Part shown: positions 1-8,877 of the stretch, one piece after another | Position numbering within the stretch: position 1 is the stretch's first letter | Layout: every line of letters starts with the position of its first letter | The notes under the pieces: model-generated | What the model was told of the DNA's origin: nothing | What the model saw: only the letters and a program-made list of their open reading frames with translations | Databases searched by the model: none | Program-made: the position numbers and the translations under genes | NCBI RefSeq assembly: GCF_946223165.1 | Contig: NZ_CAMIBP010000004.1 | Coordinates: 65,338 to 129,337, forward strand | Direction: 5' to 3' | DNA from: an uncultured Corynebacterium sp. | Lineage (GTDB): Bacteria; Actinomycetota; Actinomycetes; Mycobacteriales; Mycobacteriaceae | Length of the DNA: 64,000 nucleotides

Positions 1-359
1 ACACCGAGCGCCTGCAGGCGGCGAACCCGGAGTCGACGGCCCGCATCGACGGCCTCGACGGCTTGGTGGTGTTGGACACCACCGTTACCGAGGAGCTTGA
101 GGCCGAGGGCTGGGCTGCCGACGTCATCCGTGGCCTCCAGGATGCCCGCAAGGCGGAGGACTTCGAGGTCTCCGACCGCATCGCTGTGGTCCTGTCCGTG
201 TCTGCGGACAAGGAGGAGTGGGCACGCCGCCATGCTGAGCACATAGCGGCCGAGGTACTGGCCACGGAGTTCACCGTGACCACGGATTCCTTGGAGGGTA
301 ACCCGCTGACGGTACACGAGGTGGTCAAGGGCGCAACCGCCACTGTCGCCAAGCAGTAG
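1..359 (+). CDS. ileS: Isoleucyl-tRNA synthetase, C-terminal end (partial)
   Basis: The reading frame is open from base 3 and ends at the TAG at 357-359; the rest of the gene lies before the window. The visible 118 residues match the extreme C-terminal domain of actinobacterial IleRS. The key element is a helix with the pattern VIRGLQDARKAEDFEVSDRI, which resembles the 'R-LQ--RK---L-VSDRI' signature of that domain. IleRS charges tRNA-Ile in the cytoplasm, and this region helps bind tRNA. The catalytic core, editing domain and zinc motif are outside the window, so the call rests on the tail alone. Confidence 0.82.
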   Translation, partial: TERLQAANPESTARIDGLDGLVVLDTTVTEELEAEGWAADVIRGLQDARKAEDFEVSDRIAVVLSVSADKEEWARRHAEHIAAEVLATEFTVTTDSLEGNPLTVHEVVKGATATVAKQ

Positions 360-360
360 G

Positions 361-422
361 TTATCCACACAGGGCGCGGCCTTATGGCCCGTTCCTGAAC
401 CTGCTTCGTGGGGTTGTCCACA
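361..422 (+). promoter_or_regulatory. Two DnaA-box-like sites in the ileS-HNH gap
   Basis: TTATCCACA (361-369) is a perfect classical DnaA box. TTGTCCACA (414-422) matches the actinobacterial form. They are in the same orientation, 53 bp apart, just after the ileS stop. Two 9-mers could occur by chance, and no AT-rich unwinding element is visible, so this is not an origin. Confidence 0.3.
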
Positions 423-433
423 GGAAAGCTGAG

Positions 434-462
434 AGTCCCTCGCGCAGCGTGCGCGGGGGACT
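434..462 (+). terminator. Hairpin after ileS
   Basis: Arms AGTCCCTCGCGCA (434-446) and TGCGCGGGGGACT (450-462) pair over 13 bp with one mismatch around a 3-base loop, followed by TTTACGTTTATAT. This is the likely ileS terminator. It abuts the presumed promoter of the next gene. Confidence 0.55.
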
Positions 463-476
463 TTACGTTTATATGC

Positions 477-1484
477 ATGACCTTGCAGACACTGTTTGCC
501 GCGCTGGGCCGCGGGATGGACCTCGTGGAGGAGGTGGGTGGCGCTTCCGCCGCACAGCTCATCGCGGTGGGTTGCCCCGACGTTCTGGCGCGCAGCCTCG
601 TGCGCCTGCACCGGGCCTTCTGTGGCCCGACGGCGTTTACTCGCCAGCAGCGCCACGCTGCCGCTGCCGCCCGTGCTGCGGGCCATAGCCTGCCTACGCT
701 CGAAGTCATCGAGGCCGCAGCGAAACGCCTGCGTCTGGAACGCGACAAGTGGGAGCTGCGCGTGCGGTTGTGCAGCACGCGGGGAACGACCTCTCAGATC
801 AAGAAGGCGGCCGATGCGCTGGTGCTGGATCTCAAAGGTGCACCCGCGGCACCGGCCGAGGGCTTGAGCGTGCGGCGCCGGCGGGACAACATCTGGACGC
901 TGTGCGTCACCGGCCCGGCCGCGCTCGTGGCGGAGCTCTACGATCCGTTCAAGAAGGCTAAGGATCCGGTGCGGGCGCTCCATTCTGCGGTCACCGAGGG
1001 CGGCGGCGTGCGTACTGTTCTCACGCCGCACGTGGTCATTCGCCTCGAGGATATGGACAAAATCCTGTCCGGCGATGGGGAAGAGGTCACCCTGCTCACG
1101 AGCAACGGAGTGGAGATGACCGGCGCGGACCTGGCGCGGGCCGCGCTGTCGGACGCGGGCTACGTGACGTTGCTGCACCCCGTGGAGGGGCCCGTCAATT
1201 CGTACGATGCTCGGTTTGGCACTTTCAAGCATTGGGTCATGGCGGTGGCTGAACACCAGCGCTGTGCCTGGGATAAATGTCTCAAACCGGCGGACGAGTG
1301 CCAGCTGCACCACCTCGTGGCGTACTCGCGGGGCGGGCCGACGGCGCCGAAGAACCTCGTGAATTGCTGCGCGGGCCATAATCGCATCAATGACGATGAC
1401 CCGGATGCTCCACCGAAGTATGGCCGGCTGGAACGCGGCTATGGCGGCGTCCGCCGGGTGTGGCGGGGAAAGGCCCAGGATTAG
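477..1484 (+). CDS. HNH endonuclease domain protein
   Basis: 335 residues. The C-terminal third carries an HNH nuclease module: a CAWDKC cysteine pair, then a QLHHLVAYSRGG segment with the catalytic His pair, and a later NLVNCCAGHNR segment supplying the second Cys pair and the last His/Asn. The N-terminal two thirds are a helical DUF222-like region typical of actinobacterial 13E12/HNH proteins. The natural target is unknown. The ATG at 477 is chosen because a TACGTT -10-like box ends 7 nt upstream, suggesting a leaderless mRNA; the in-frame alternative at 408 would cross the ileS hairpin. There are no integrase or terminal repeats nearby, so it is not obviously mobile. Confidence 0.75.
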   Translation: MTLQTLFAALGRGMDLVEEVGGASAAQLIAVGCPDVLARSLVRLHRAFCGPTAFTRQQRHAAAAARAAGHSLPTLEVIEAAAKRLRLERDKWELRVRLCSTRGTTSQIKKAADALVLDLKGAPAAPAEGLSVRRRRDNIWTLCVTGPAALVAELYDPFKKAKDPVRALHSAVTEGGGVRTVLTPHVVIRLEDMDKILSGDGEEVTLLTSNGVEMTGADLARAALSDAGYVTLLHPVEGPVNSYDARFGTFKHWVMAVAEHQRCAWDKCLKPADECQLHHLVAYSRGGPTAPKNLVNCCAGHNRINDDDPDAPPKYGRLERGYGGVRRVWRGKAQD

Positions 1485-1502
1485 GTCACGGGCGAGGACT
1501 CA

Positions 1503-1528
1503 GGCGCGGGTGGTGAACACCCAGCGCC
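1503..1528. terminator. Hairpin between convergent genes
   Basis: GGCGCGGGTG (1503-1512) pairs with CACCC-A-GCGCC (1518-1528), one bulged A. It lies between the convergent HNH and MFS genes and could serve both directions. No T-run, so the assignment is tentative. Confidence 0.4.
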
Positions 1529-1563
1529 CTTGTGGCATGCCTGGAATTTCTAGCGCTGAATTC

Positions 1564-2864
1564 TTAGCGCTGCACGCCCGGCAGGTGCGCGCGCCACGCG
1601 AAGACGACGTTGATGAGGCAGGCCACCGCGAGGATGGTGCCGATGACGAACAGAGCGGTGAACCCGACGTAGGGTGCCAGGGCGCTAAACGCCATGGGGA
1701 TGAAGAACCCGAGGTAGGACACGGAGTAGAAGACCGCGGTCAGGCCAGCGAGTTCCTTTTCGCCGGCGATGCGCTGGACCTCAGAGAGGCCGGCGACGAG
1801 GGCTAGGCCGTAGCCCGCGCCCATGATGGCGGCGGCCGCGATGCCCAGCGGCAGCGACAGCGTGTGCGCCGCGAGCGCGGCAAGCCCGGCGCCAACCGCG
1901 ATGACGGCCATGGCGATGGCGGACGCGCGGGCGGACTTGTGGGTATCGATGAGCTTGCCCAGCATTTGGATGCCGACGCCGCAGCCCAGCGTGACGACAG
2001 TCATGAGGCCGGAAAGGCGATGGGGGTGTTGCCTGCTGAGGTGCTCAGCAGCTGCGGCAGGAGGGCGTAGGCGGCGCCGGCGCAGCCGAAGACCCACGGT
2101 GCGACCGGGACCACGACGCGCAGGAAGCGGCGGTGTGCTGCCGAAGGGATGCGCAGCATGTCCAACATGTCGCGGATGCGCAGCTCGAGGACGGTGTTCT
2201 TCACATCGCCGAGGCGCGGTGCGCGGGTCTCCGGGGTGGTGGTCAGCCACCAGGCAGTAAACAGGGTCAGGGCGATGTGCAGGAGGTAGGCGGTGTGCGT
2301 GGGCCACGGGCCCCACTGCGCCAGGACGGACGCGATGCCGGCGCCGACGAGGAAGCCGGCGGTCAGACAGAGCGAGGCCTTGCGGGCACCCGCGGCCGGA
2401 TCGCCGCCGGCGCGGGCGACGAGTTCGGTGACCCACGTCGACCCGACGGCCATGACGAGGCCGAGCGCCATGCCGCACAGCACGCGGCCGGCGGCGATGA
2501 CGAGAGGCTCGTGGGGGCCAATCGACAGCAGGAAGGAGCCCAGCAGCGACAGCGGCGCGGCGGGCAGCAGGGTCGGCTTGCGGCCGATGAGGTCAGACAG
2601 CGGGCCGCCGATGAGCAGCGCCGGGATGATGCCGAGGACGTAGGCGCCGAGCAGCCCGTTGACCGTGACCTGGCTAAAGTGCGAGGTTTCCCGGTACATG
2701 ACGAGCAGCGGGGTGAACTCGTTGCCGCCCCACGCCACGGCCACCATGGAGGCCGCGACGGGGAACCACGCGCGGGGGCCGACAGTTTCGGGCACCCGAG
2801 GCGCCGGGGCTGACTCGGCCGCGGGCGCCGCGTGGGGAGTGGGGGTTAGGTGTGTGACGGTCAC
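1564..2864 (-). pseudogene. MFS transporter split by a frameshift
   Basis: A 12-helix-type major facilitator, probably a drug or metabolite exporter, read in two pieces. Residues from 2864 down to the stop at 2001 cover the N-terminal half, including the loop-2/3 motif GGPLSDLIGRKP. The C-terminal half continues in another frame, ending at 1564. Homology switches frame near 2008-2016, where the coding strand reads GCCTTTCCGG; adding one T restores AFSGLMTVV. The stop of the first part overlaps an ATG opening the second part as ATGA (2004-2001), so coupled translation of a separate C-terminal half (2004-1564) is conceivable. The start overlaps the upstream GntR stop by 4 bp. It is either a true pseudogene, a recent split or a sequencing error; the substrate is unknown. 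Confidence 0.75.
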
Positions 2865-3514
2865 AGTTGGTTCCTTGAATGATTCAGGTGGTCGGTGAGG
2901 ATGGTGGCGTAGGCGTCCGCATCGCCGGCCGCGAGTGCTACGGCAAGCTGGGTGTGTCCGTCAACGAATTCATAGGCGCGCTCGACGTTGCGGCCGATGG
3001 CCGTGGCCGTGAAGCGCTGTTGCCGCTCGCGCAGCAGGTGTCCCATCTGGGCCAGGAGGGAGTTGCCGCCGTGGTCCATGACGGTCTGGTGGAACACTGC
3101 GTCGAGCTCGGTGTATCCCGCCAGGTTGTGGTGGTCTAGGGCCGCCCTTTGCTTGACGATGATCCCCTCGAGCAGCGCCGCGACGTCCTCGCGGTGGCGC
3201 TGCGGCATGGCGCAGATCTGCGCCGCACAGTGCGACTCGACTAGTTCGCGGGCCTCGTAGACCTCGCGAATGTCCTCCTGGTTGATGGGGACGACGAGCG
3301 CGCCGCGCTTGGGGTAGAGCTTGAGGAAGCCCTCGACCTCGAGGCGCAGGAAGGCCTCGTGGATGGGGGTTCGGGAAAGCCCGAGTGCTTCCGCGACCTC
3401 ACCCTCGGAGAGCATGGTGGTGTCGGGGAACTCGCCGCTGATGATACGTGCCTTGACGTGGGCGTAGGCGCGCTCGGCGGCCGGGGTTGCATTGAGCATG
3501 CATCTATCTTGCAT
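2861..3514 (-). CDS. GntR/FadR-family transcriptional regulator
   Basis: 217 residues. The N-terminal winged helix-turn-helix contains the GntR signature with ALGLSRTPIHEAFLRLEVEG as the recognition region. The C-terminal half is an all-helical FCD ligand domain with several His/Asp residues that often bind a metal. GntR/FadR proteins usually repress adjacent metabolic or transport genes until a small carboxylate-type ligand binds. The stop overlaps the start of the MFS gene by 4 bp (2861-2864), so regulator and transporter form one unit and the transporter is the likely target. An alternative ATG at 3499 is possible. The ligand cannot be inferred. Confidence 0.8.
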   Translation of the reverse strand: MQDRCMLNATPAAERAYAHVKARIISGEFPDTTMLSEGEVAEALGLSRTPIHEAFLRLEVEGFLKLYPKRGALVVPINQEDIREVYEARELVESHCAAQICAMPQRHREDVAALLEGIIVKQRAALDHHNLAGYTELDAVFHQTVMDHGGNSLLAQMGHLLRERQQRFTATAIGRNVERAYEFVDGHTQLAVALAAGDADAYATILTDHLNHSRNQL

Positions 3515-3564
3515 CCCAGATGGGGGTGTGTAAAAGGGGTGACCACATTCGGGGGATTTTCCCA

Positions 3565-3580
3565 GGTGGCACCCGCCACC
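3565..3580 (-). terminator. Hairpin after the ABC-importer operon
   Basis: GGTGGC (3565-3570) and GCCACC (3575-3580) form a perfect 6-bp stem with a 4-base loop. It lies 6 nt past the phosphoesterase stop on the minus strand. No T-run, so it is weak by itself. Confidence 0.4.
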
Positions 3581-3586
3581 GGGCCG

Positions 3587-4171
3587 CTAGACCGTGAATT
3601 GTGTCACGGCGCGGGTGGCCGGATCGACGAGGAGGACCTGGCCCATGCCGACCCAGCCGATGAAGGGGGCATCGGCAAGCATGTGCGGGACGTGGACGTG
3701 GCCGAGAACCCAGGGGTGGCCGGTTGCCTCGAGCGCCGCCTGGGTGATGGGCAGGCACACCTTGCGACTGAACTGACCCTCGACGCTGGAGTGGAGTAGC
3801 CCCAGGTCGGCCGCAGGGAAGGAGAGCTCGCGTGGATCCGGATCCGCGGCGACGGACGCGGTGACGACGCGCAGGCCCCGGCAGGTGAAGACGTGGGGTT
3901 CGGTGGGGTGCAGCGGCTCGCGGAGCTCATGATGGACGTCATGATTGCCCGCGATGAAGTGGACCTCGGCGAATCGCTCGTGCGCGGCTGCGAAAAACGC
4001 GTCAACCTCATCGTAGGTTGCGGACGTGAATTCAGAGCGGTCGATGACGTCTCCGAGCATGACGAGGGCTCGTGCACCGGCCGCGTGGGCGCGGTCCAGC
4101 GCGCTGAGGGCCCAGCTCAGGCCGGGGGCGCCGGGGTGGCCGAGGTGGAGATCGGCGAGGACGGCTATCAT
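3587..4171 (-). CDS. Cytoplasmic calcineurin-like metallophosphoesterase
   Basis: 194 residues with the two-metal phosphoesterase motifs in order: DLHLG near the N-terminus, GDVID, GNHD and the C-terminal GHVH. There is no signal peptide, so it should act in the cytoplasm on a phosphomonoester or phosphodiester. The ATG at 4171 is preferred because it overlaps the permease stop as ATGA (4171-4168), which indicates translational coupling; an ATG at 4195 is also in frame. It is the last gene of the importer operon (ATPase, binding protein, permease, phosphoesterase). A phosphatase coupled this tightly suggests that the imported compound carries a phosphate group. That is an inference; the substrate is unknown. 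Confidence 0.82.
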   Translation of the reverse strand: MIAVLADLHLGHPGAPGLSWALSALDRAHAAGARALVMLGDVIDRSEFTSATYDEVDAFFAAAHERFAEVHFIAGNHDVHHELREPLHPTEPHVFTCRGLRVVTASVAADPDPRELSFPAADLGLLHSSVEGQFSRKVCLPITQAALEATGHPWVLGHVHVPHMLADAPFIGWVGMGQVLLVDPATRAVTQFTV

Positions 4172-5817
4172 GCGCGTGCCTTTCGGTTTCGCCATGCGGT
4201 GACGGCGACGAGGATGACGGTGGAGGTGCCCACGCCGATGAGTGTCATGGCCATGGCCTCCGCGCGGTGGCCTTGGTCGTACTGGCCCATGATCCAGGGT
4301 GCGAGCAGGTTGATGCTGGACGGGCGGATGAGTGAGGACATGACGAGCTCGCGGATGCCGACGAAGAATGCGAGCAGCCAGCCCGCCGCGAGGCCCGGCG
4401 TGAGCAAAGGGAGAGTGATGCGGCGGAAGGTCATCCAGGCATCAGCACCAGAGACGGCCGCGGCTTCGTAGACCGTGGGGGACACTGACTGCGCGGAGGT
4501 CTTGATGTTCTGAACGGCCATGGGCAGGAAGAGGACGGTGAATGCCATGACGAGGATGACCATGGTGCCGTAGGGGCTCCACGGCAGGCGCGGGGAATTC
4601 CACAGCAAGATGAAGCCAATGGCCAGCACGATGCCCGGGACCGTATCCGGTGCGACAGCGAGGAAGTCCGCGATGCGCGACGCGGCGCCGCGGCGGCGCA
4701 GCGTGAGCAGGGTGACCGCAAGCCCGAGCAGGGCCGCGGTGGTGGCACCCAGCGCACCGAGGGCAAGGGAGCGGATGAGGGCCTCTTGGGCCGAAGGCAT
4801 CGCCAGCACGATGCCGAAGTAGTCAAACGTGAGGTTGGTGGGTGTGGGCGGCTGGGAGCGCAGGATGGTCATGGCCGCGAGGGTGATGGAGATGTAGGGG
4901 ATGACCACAGATAGAACGAGGACGAGCGCCGCATAGCACCAGGCACCCACGCGGCCCGGGGCGCGCAGTGGGCGATAGACGGCGCGCGCAACCCGACCGC
5001 CGGAGGTGAGGTCGCGGCGGCCCACCCACTGCTGGAGGGCCCATGCGGTCACGCCCATGGCGAAGAGGATGGACGACGACGCGGCGGCCTCGCTAAAGCT
5101 CAGCGGATCGATGGTGACGTCTTGGTAAATCGAGGAGACGAGGACCTTATAACCGATGGCGTTGCCCAGGGTGACGGGCGTGCCAAACTCGCCGGCGGCG
5201 CGGATGAAGATGATGAGAGCGCCCAGCGAGTACGGTCCAATGACCAGGGGCGCGATGACGCGCGTGAACTGTTGCCACCGCGAGGCTCCGGCGACCTCTG
5301 CCATCTCGAGCGTAGAGGCGGGAATGGACTCGAAGCAGGTGCGCAAGAGAAGGTAAAGGAAGGGGAAGAGCTCGGCGGCCATGATGAACGCCATGCCGCC
5401 CACGCTGTAGATGACATCGTGGGCGACCATGCCCAGTTTCTTGCCCAAGAGCATGGTGGCCACGCCGCCGGCGCGGGTAAAGTCCATCCACGCCATTGCC
5501 GCGGCGAAGGGTGGCGTCATGAAGGGGATCATGATGGCAATCTCTAACCAGCCGGAGCGGCGCAGCTGGGTCCAGCTACGCGCCCAGGCGAGTGGCGCGG
5601 CGAAGGCGGTGGCGAAGAGGACCACGAGGAAGGACAGCCAGGCGGTGCGCCCGATGACCCCGAGCATGCCGGGCTCCACCAGAGTGTGCAGCGCGGAGGG
5701 CTCCTCGTGGTAGCCAAAGAAGGCGCCGGCCAGGACCGCGGCGAGCGGTGCCGCCACCAGGACGAGGAGGATGAGGAGCACCGCCCACAGGCCGGCGCGA
5801 GAGCGAGCGGTGCGCAT
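4168..5817 (-). CDS. ABC importer permease, two fused domains (Fbp/Afu type)
   Basis: 549 residues: two homologous permease halves in one chain, as in FbpB, ThiP or AfuB. Each half has a cytoplasmic EAA-type loop that contacts the ATPase: AEVAGASRWQQFTRVIAPL in the first and AAVSGADAWMTFRRITLPL in the second. About a dozen hydrophobic helices are visible, beginning immediately after the basic N-terminus. It should form the membrane channel for the substrate delivered by the adjacent lipoprotein. The start follows the binding-protein stop by 4 nt and the stop overlaps the phosphoesterase start. Ferric iron, sugar phosphate, thiamine and phosphonate importers all share this architecture. Confidence 0.87.
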   Translation of the reverse strand: MRTARSRAGLWAVLLILLVLVAAPLAAVLAGAFFGYHEEPSALHTLVEPGMLGVIGRTAWLSFLVVLFATAFAAPLAWARSWTQLRRSGWLEIAIMIPFMTPPFAAAMAWMDFTRAGGVATMLLGKKLGMVAHDVIYSVGGMAFIMAAELFPFLYLLLRTCFESIPASTLEMAEVAGASRWQQFTRVIAPLVIGPYSLGALIIFIRAAGEFGTPVTLGNAIGYKVLVSSIYQDVTIDPLSFSEAAASSSILFAMGVTAWALQQWVGRRDLTSGGRVARAVYRPLRAPGRVGAWCYAALVLVLSVVIPYISITLAAMTILRSQPPTPTNLTFDYFGIVLAMPSAQEALIRSLALGALGATTAALLGLAVTLLTLRRRGAASRIADFLAVAPDTVPGIVLAIGFILLWNSPRLPWSPYGTMVILVMAFTVLFLPMAVQNIKTSAQSVSPTVYEAAAVSGADAWMTFRRITLPLLTPGLAAGWLLAFFVGIRELVMSSLIRPSSINLLAPWIMGQYDQGHRAEAMAMTLIGVGTSTVILVAVTAWRNRKARA

Positions 5818-5821
5818 GCGA

Positions 5822-6889
5822 CTAACCCAGGTACTTCTCGGCGAAGGCGTCCTTGGCGTCCGAGGACTTGGAAGAGATGTCCCCCCAGTCGTCGGAGAGC
5901 TGGGCGATGTCCGCCAGGGCCGGGCCGTTCTTCGGGGCGATGGACTCGTTGCCCGGAATCATGTTCTTGGAGGCGGAAATCTCCTGCGCCTCGTCGGAGA
6001 ACATGAAGTCGACGAAGGCCTTGGCGGCGGCCTCATTGTCCGTGGACTTCATGATCATGACCGGGCGCGGGGTGACGGTGGTCCCGGAGGTCGGGATGGT
6101 GACCTCGAGGGATTCACCCTTGGCCTGTGCGGAATAGGCGGAGTAGTCCACGCCGCCTAAGATGACGCCGCGGGAACCGGCCGTGACCTGGTCGAGGGCC
6201 GGGCCGTTGGCGCCTTGGACGATCATGCCGTTGGCGAAGAGCTTGTCGAAGTACTCCCAGGTCTTGTCCTCGCCCCACTCGGAGATCATGGCAGTGATGA
6301 GGTCCGCGGCGGTGCCGGACTCACGCGGATCGGGCATGATGATCTGATCCTTGTACTTTTCGTCCGTGAGGTCCTCCCAGTCCTGCGGGACGGAGTCAAG
6401 GACGGAGGTGTTGGTGACCAGAGCCAAGGCGGAGCCGTCGCGGCCCACGAAGGTGCCGGTGGGGGATACCCACTTCGGGTTGACCTTGTCGGCCCCCTCC
6501 GGGGTGTACTCGAGCAGCGCGCCAGTTTTGTCCTGCTTGGCGGCGGACGACCACGATGCGAGGTAGACGACGTCGGCTTGCGGATTGGCCTCCTCCGCCT
6601 TGATCTTGGCGGTGATCTCGCCGGTGGTGCCGGCGAAGACGTTGACCTTGACGTCGGTCTTGGCCTCGAAGGCCTCAACGAGGGCGTCGGTGAGGCCCTG
6701 TGGGTTGGCGGAGTAATAGTCGAGGGTGCCGCTCAGACCTTCCGGGGCTTTCCACTCCTCGGCGCTGGCGGTGGCGGAGCCGGACGCGGCCGCCGTGGAC
6801 TCGGCGGACCCGGAGGACTCGATAGAGCCGCAGGCGGCCAGGGCGAGGGCAGAGAGGGAGGCGATGGCGAGGGAAATCTTTTTGTACAT
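5822..6889 (-). CDS. Extracellular solute-binding lipoprotein of the ABC importer
   Basis: 355 residues. A classic lipoprotein signal (basic MYKK, hydrophobic stretch, lipobox LAAC, Cys20) is followed by a Ser/Ala linker and a two-lobed periplasmic-binding fold of the FbpA/AfuA class, starting at LDYYSANPQGLTDALVEAF. Ferric-binding FbpA proteins carry adjacent C-lobe tyrosines. Here the corresponding region reads GGVDYSAYSAQAKG, with no YY pair, which argues against a simple Fe(III) ligand set and allows an AfuA-like phosphorylated ligand. A good ribosome site (AGGAG) precedes the ATG. It is the middle gene between ATPase and permease. Confidence 0.85.
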   Translation of the reverse strand: MYKKISLAIASLSALALAACGSIESSGSAESTAAASGSATASAEEWKAPEGLSGTLDYYSANPQGLTDALVEAFEAKTDVKVNVFAGTTGEITAKIKAEEANPQADVVYLASWSSAAKQDKTGALLEYTPEGADKVNPKWVSPTGTFVGRDGSALALVTNTSVLDSVPQDWEDLTDEKYKDQIIMPDPRESGTAADLITAMISEWGEDKTWEYFDKLFANGMIVQGANGPALDQVTAGSRGVILGGVDYSAYSAQAKGESLEVTIPTSGTTVTPRPVMIMKSTDNEAAAKAFVDFMFSDEAQEISASKNMIPGNESIAPKNGPALADIAQLSDDWGDISSKSSDAKDAFAEKYLG

Positions 6890-6901
6890 GAGATAGTGCT
6901 C

Positions 6902-7879
<978 letters not shown>

Positions 7880-8008
7880 GGACCACTCCTTAGCTGAACC
7901 TGTGAAAAAGGGGAACTCCAGCAAAGTAGGAGACGTGAGTGAAGAAACGGTGACAGCAAGAAAACTGTGCGATGAGGATTGCGCGAATTGAAAGTTAAGA
8001 TATGAACC

Positions 8009-8860
8009 GTGGGTAGACAACGCTGGGCCGCGCCGGCCGTCATGGTCGCCTCGGGCCTGTCGCTCTACGCTGGTGCGGCCGTTGCGGTGGGCCTCTTTGC
8101 ACACTTTTCGCCGGTCGTTGCGGCGTGGTTCCGCGTCGCCGCGGCGGGGGTGATCCTGGCCGCGCTGTACCGGCCCGCACCGCGCAGCTTCCTGGGGCGC
8201 GCCGGTCTGAATGCCGCGGTCTATGGGGTGACGACGATGGTGATGAACATGGTCTTCTACGAGGCCATCGCGCACGTGGCCATGGGCACGGCGGTCGCGC
8301 TCGAATTCCTCGGGCCGGTGGCGGTCGCGGCGTGGGGCTCCCGCTCGCGCCGCGACTGGGCTGCACTGTGCCTAGCGCTGGCGGGCGTCTTGGTCATCTC
8401 CGGAGTGGTGTGGTCCACGAACTGGCAGGGTATCGCCTGGTCCCTGGCCTCGGGCGCGCTATGGGCCGCGTACATCGTGGCGGGTTCCCGCATTGCCGCC
8501 GATGCCGCCGTCTCTCGCGCCGCTATGCCCGTCGGCTTCCTCTACGCCGGGCTGGCGGGCTTGCCGCTCGTCGCCTGGCTCTGGCCCACGGGCTCTGGCG
8601 CGCCGGGCCTACCAAGAGTGGAAATCCTCGGGCTCGCATTCGGGCTGGGCATGCTCTCAGCCGCCATTCCCTATTCGCTGGATCAGGTGGTCCTGCGGAT
8701 GGCGGGCGCCAGTTACTTCGCGCTGCTCCAGGCCATTTTGCCGATGGTGGCCGCGGTGGTCGGCGCGGTGGCGTTGGGGCAGTGGCTTAGCGGGGCGGAG
8801 GTGGTGGGCATCGTGCTCATCGTCGCCGCCATCGTGCTGCGTTCGCTTCGAACGGACTAG
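8009..8860 (+). CDS. EamA-family (DMT) transporter
   Basis: 283 residues, about ten hydrophobic helices in two EamA repeats. Members export amino acids or related metabolites (RhtA is the nearest well-known type), but the substrate cannot be read from sequence. The GTG start lies 7 nt after TAAGAT (7996-8001), a good leaderless arrangement with no Shine-Dalgarno. It is divergent from the ABC importer ATPase and ends 17 bp before dinB. Confidence 0.8.
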   Translation: MGRQRWAAPAVMVASGLSLYAGAAVAVGLFAHFSPVVAAWFRVAAAGVILAALYRPAPRSFLGRAGLNAAVYGVTTMVMNMVFYEAIAHVAMGTAVALEFLGPVAVAAWGSRSRRDWAALCLALAGVLVISGVVWSTNWQGIAWSLASGALWAAYIVAGSRIAADAAVSRAAMPVGFLYAGLAGLPLVAWLWPTGSGAPGLPRVEILGLAFGLGMLSAAIPYSLDQVVLRMAGASYFALLQAILPMVAAVVGAVALGQWLSGAEVVGIVLIVAAIVLRSLRTD

Positions 8861-8877
8861 CGATTAAAATAAGGCGA

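Noticed and set aside
408..476. N-terminal extension of the HNH protein from 408
   Set aside because: It runs through the ileS hairpin and the likely -10 box, and the added residues look unlike a protein N-terminus.
2853..2865. TGTGA-CGG-TCACA as a GlxR site
   Set aside because: The spacer is 3 bp instead of 6 and the site lies at the start of the MFS coding sequence (MTVTH codons).
8850..8864. GTTCG-CTT-CGAAC inverted repeat before dinB as a LexA box
   Set aside because: Half-sites are in the reverse order (LexA is CGAAC-N4-GTTCG), the spacer is wrong and it lies in the end of the EamA coding region.
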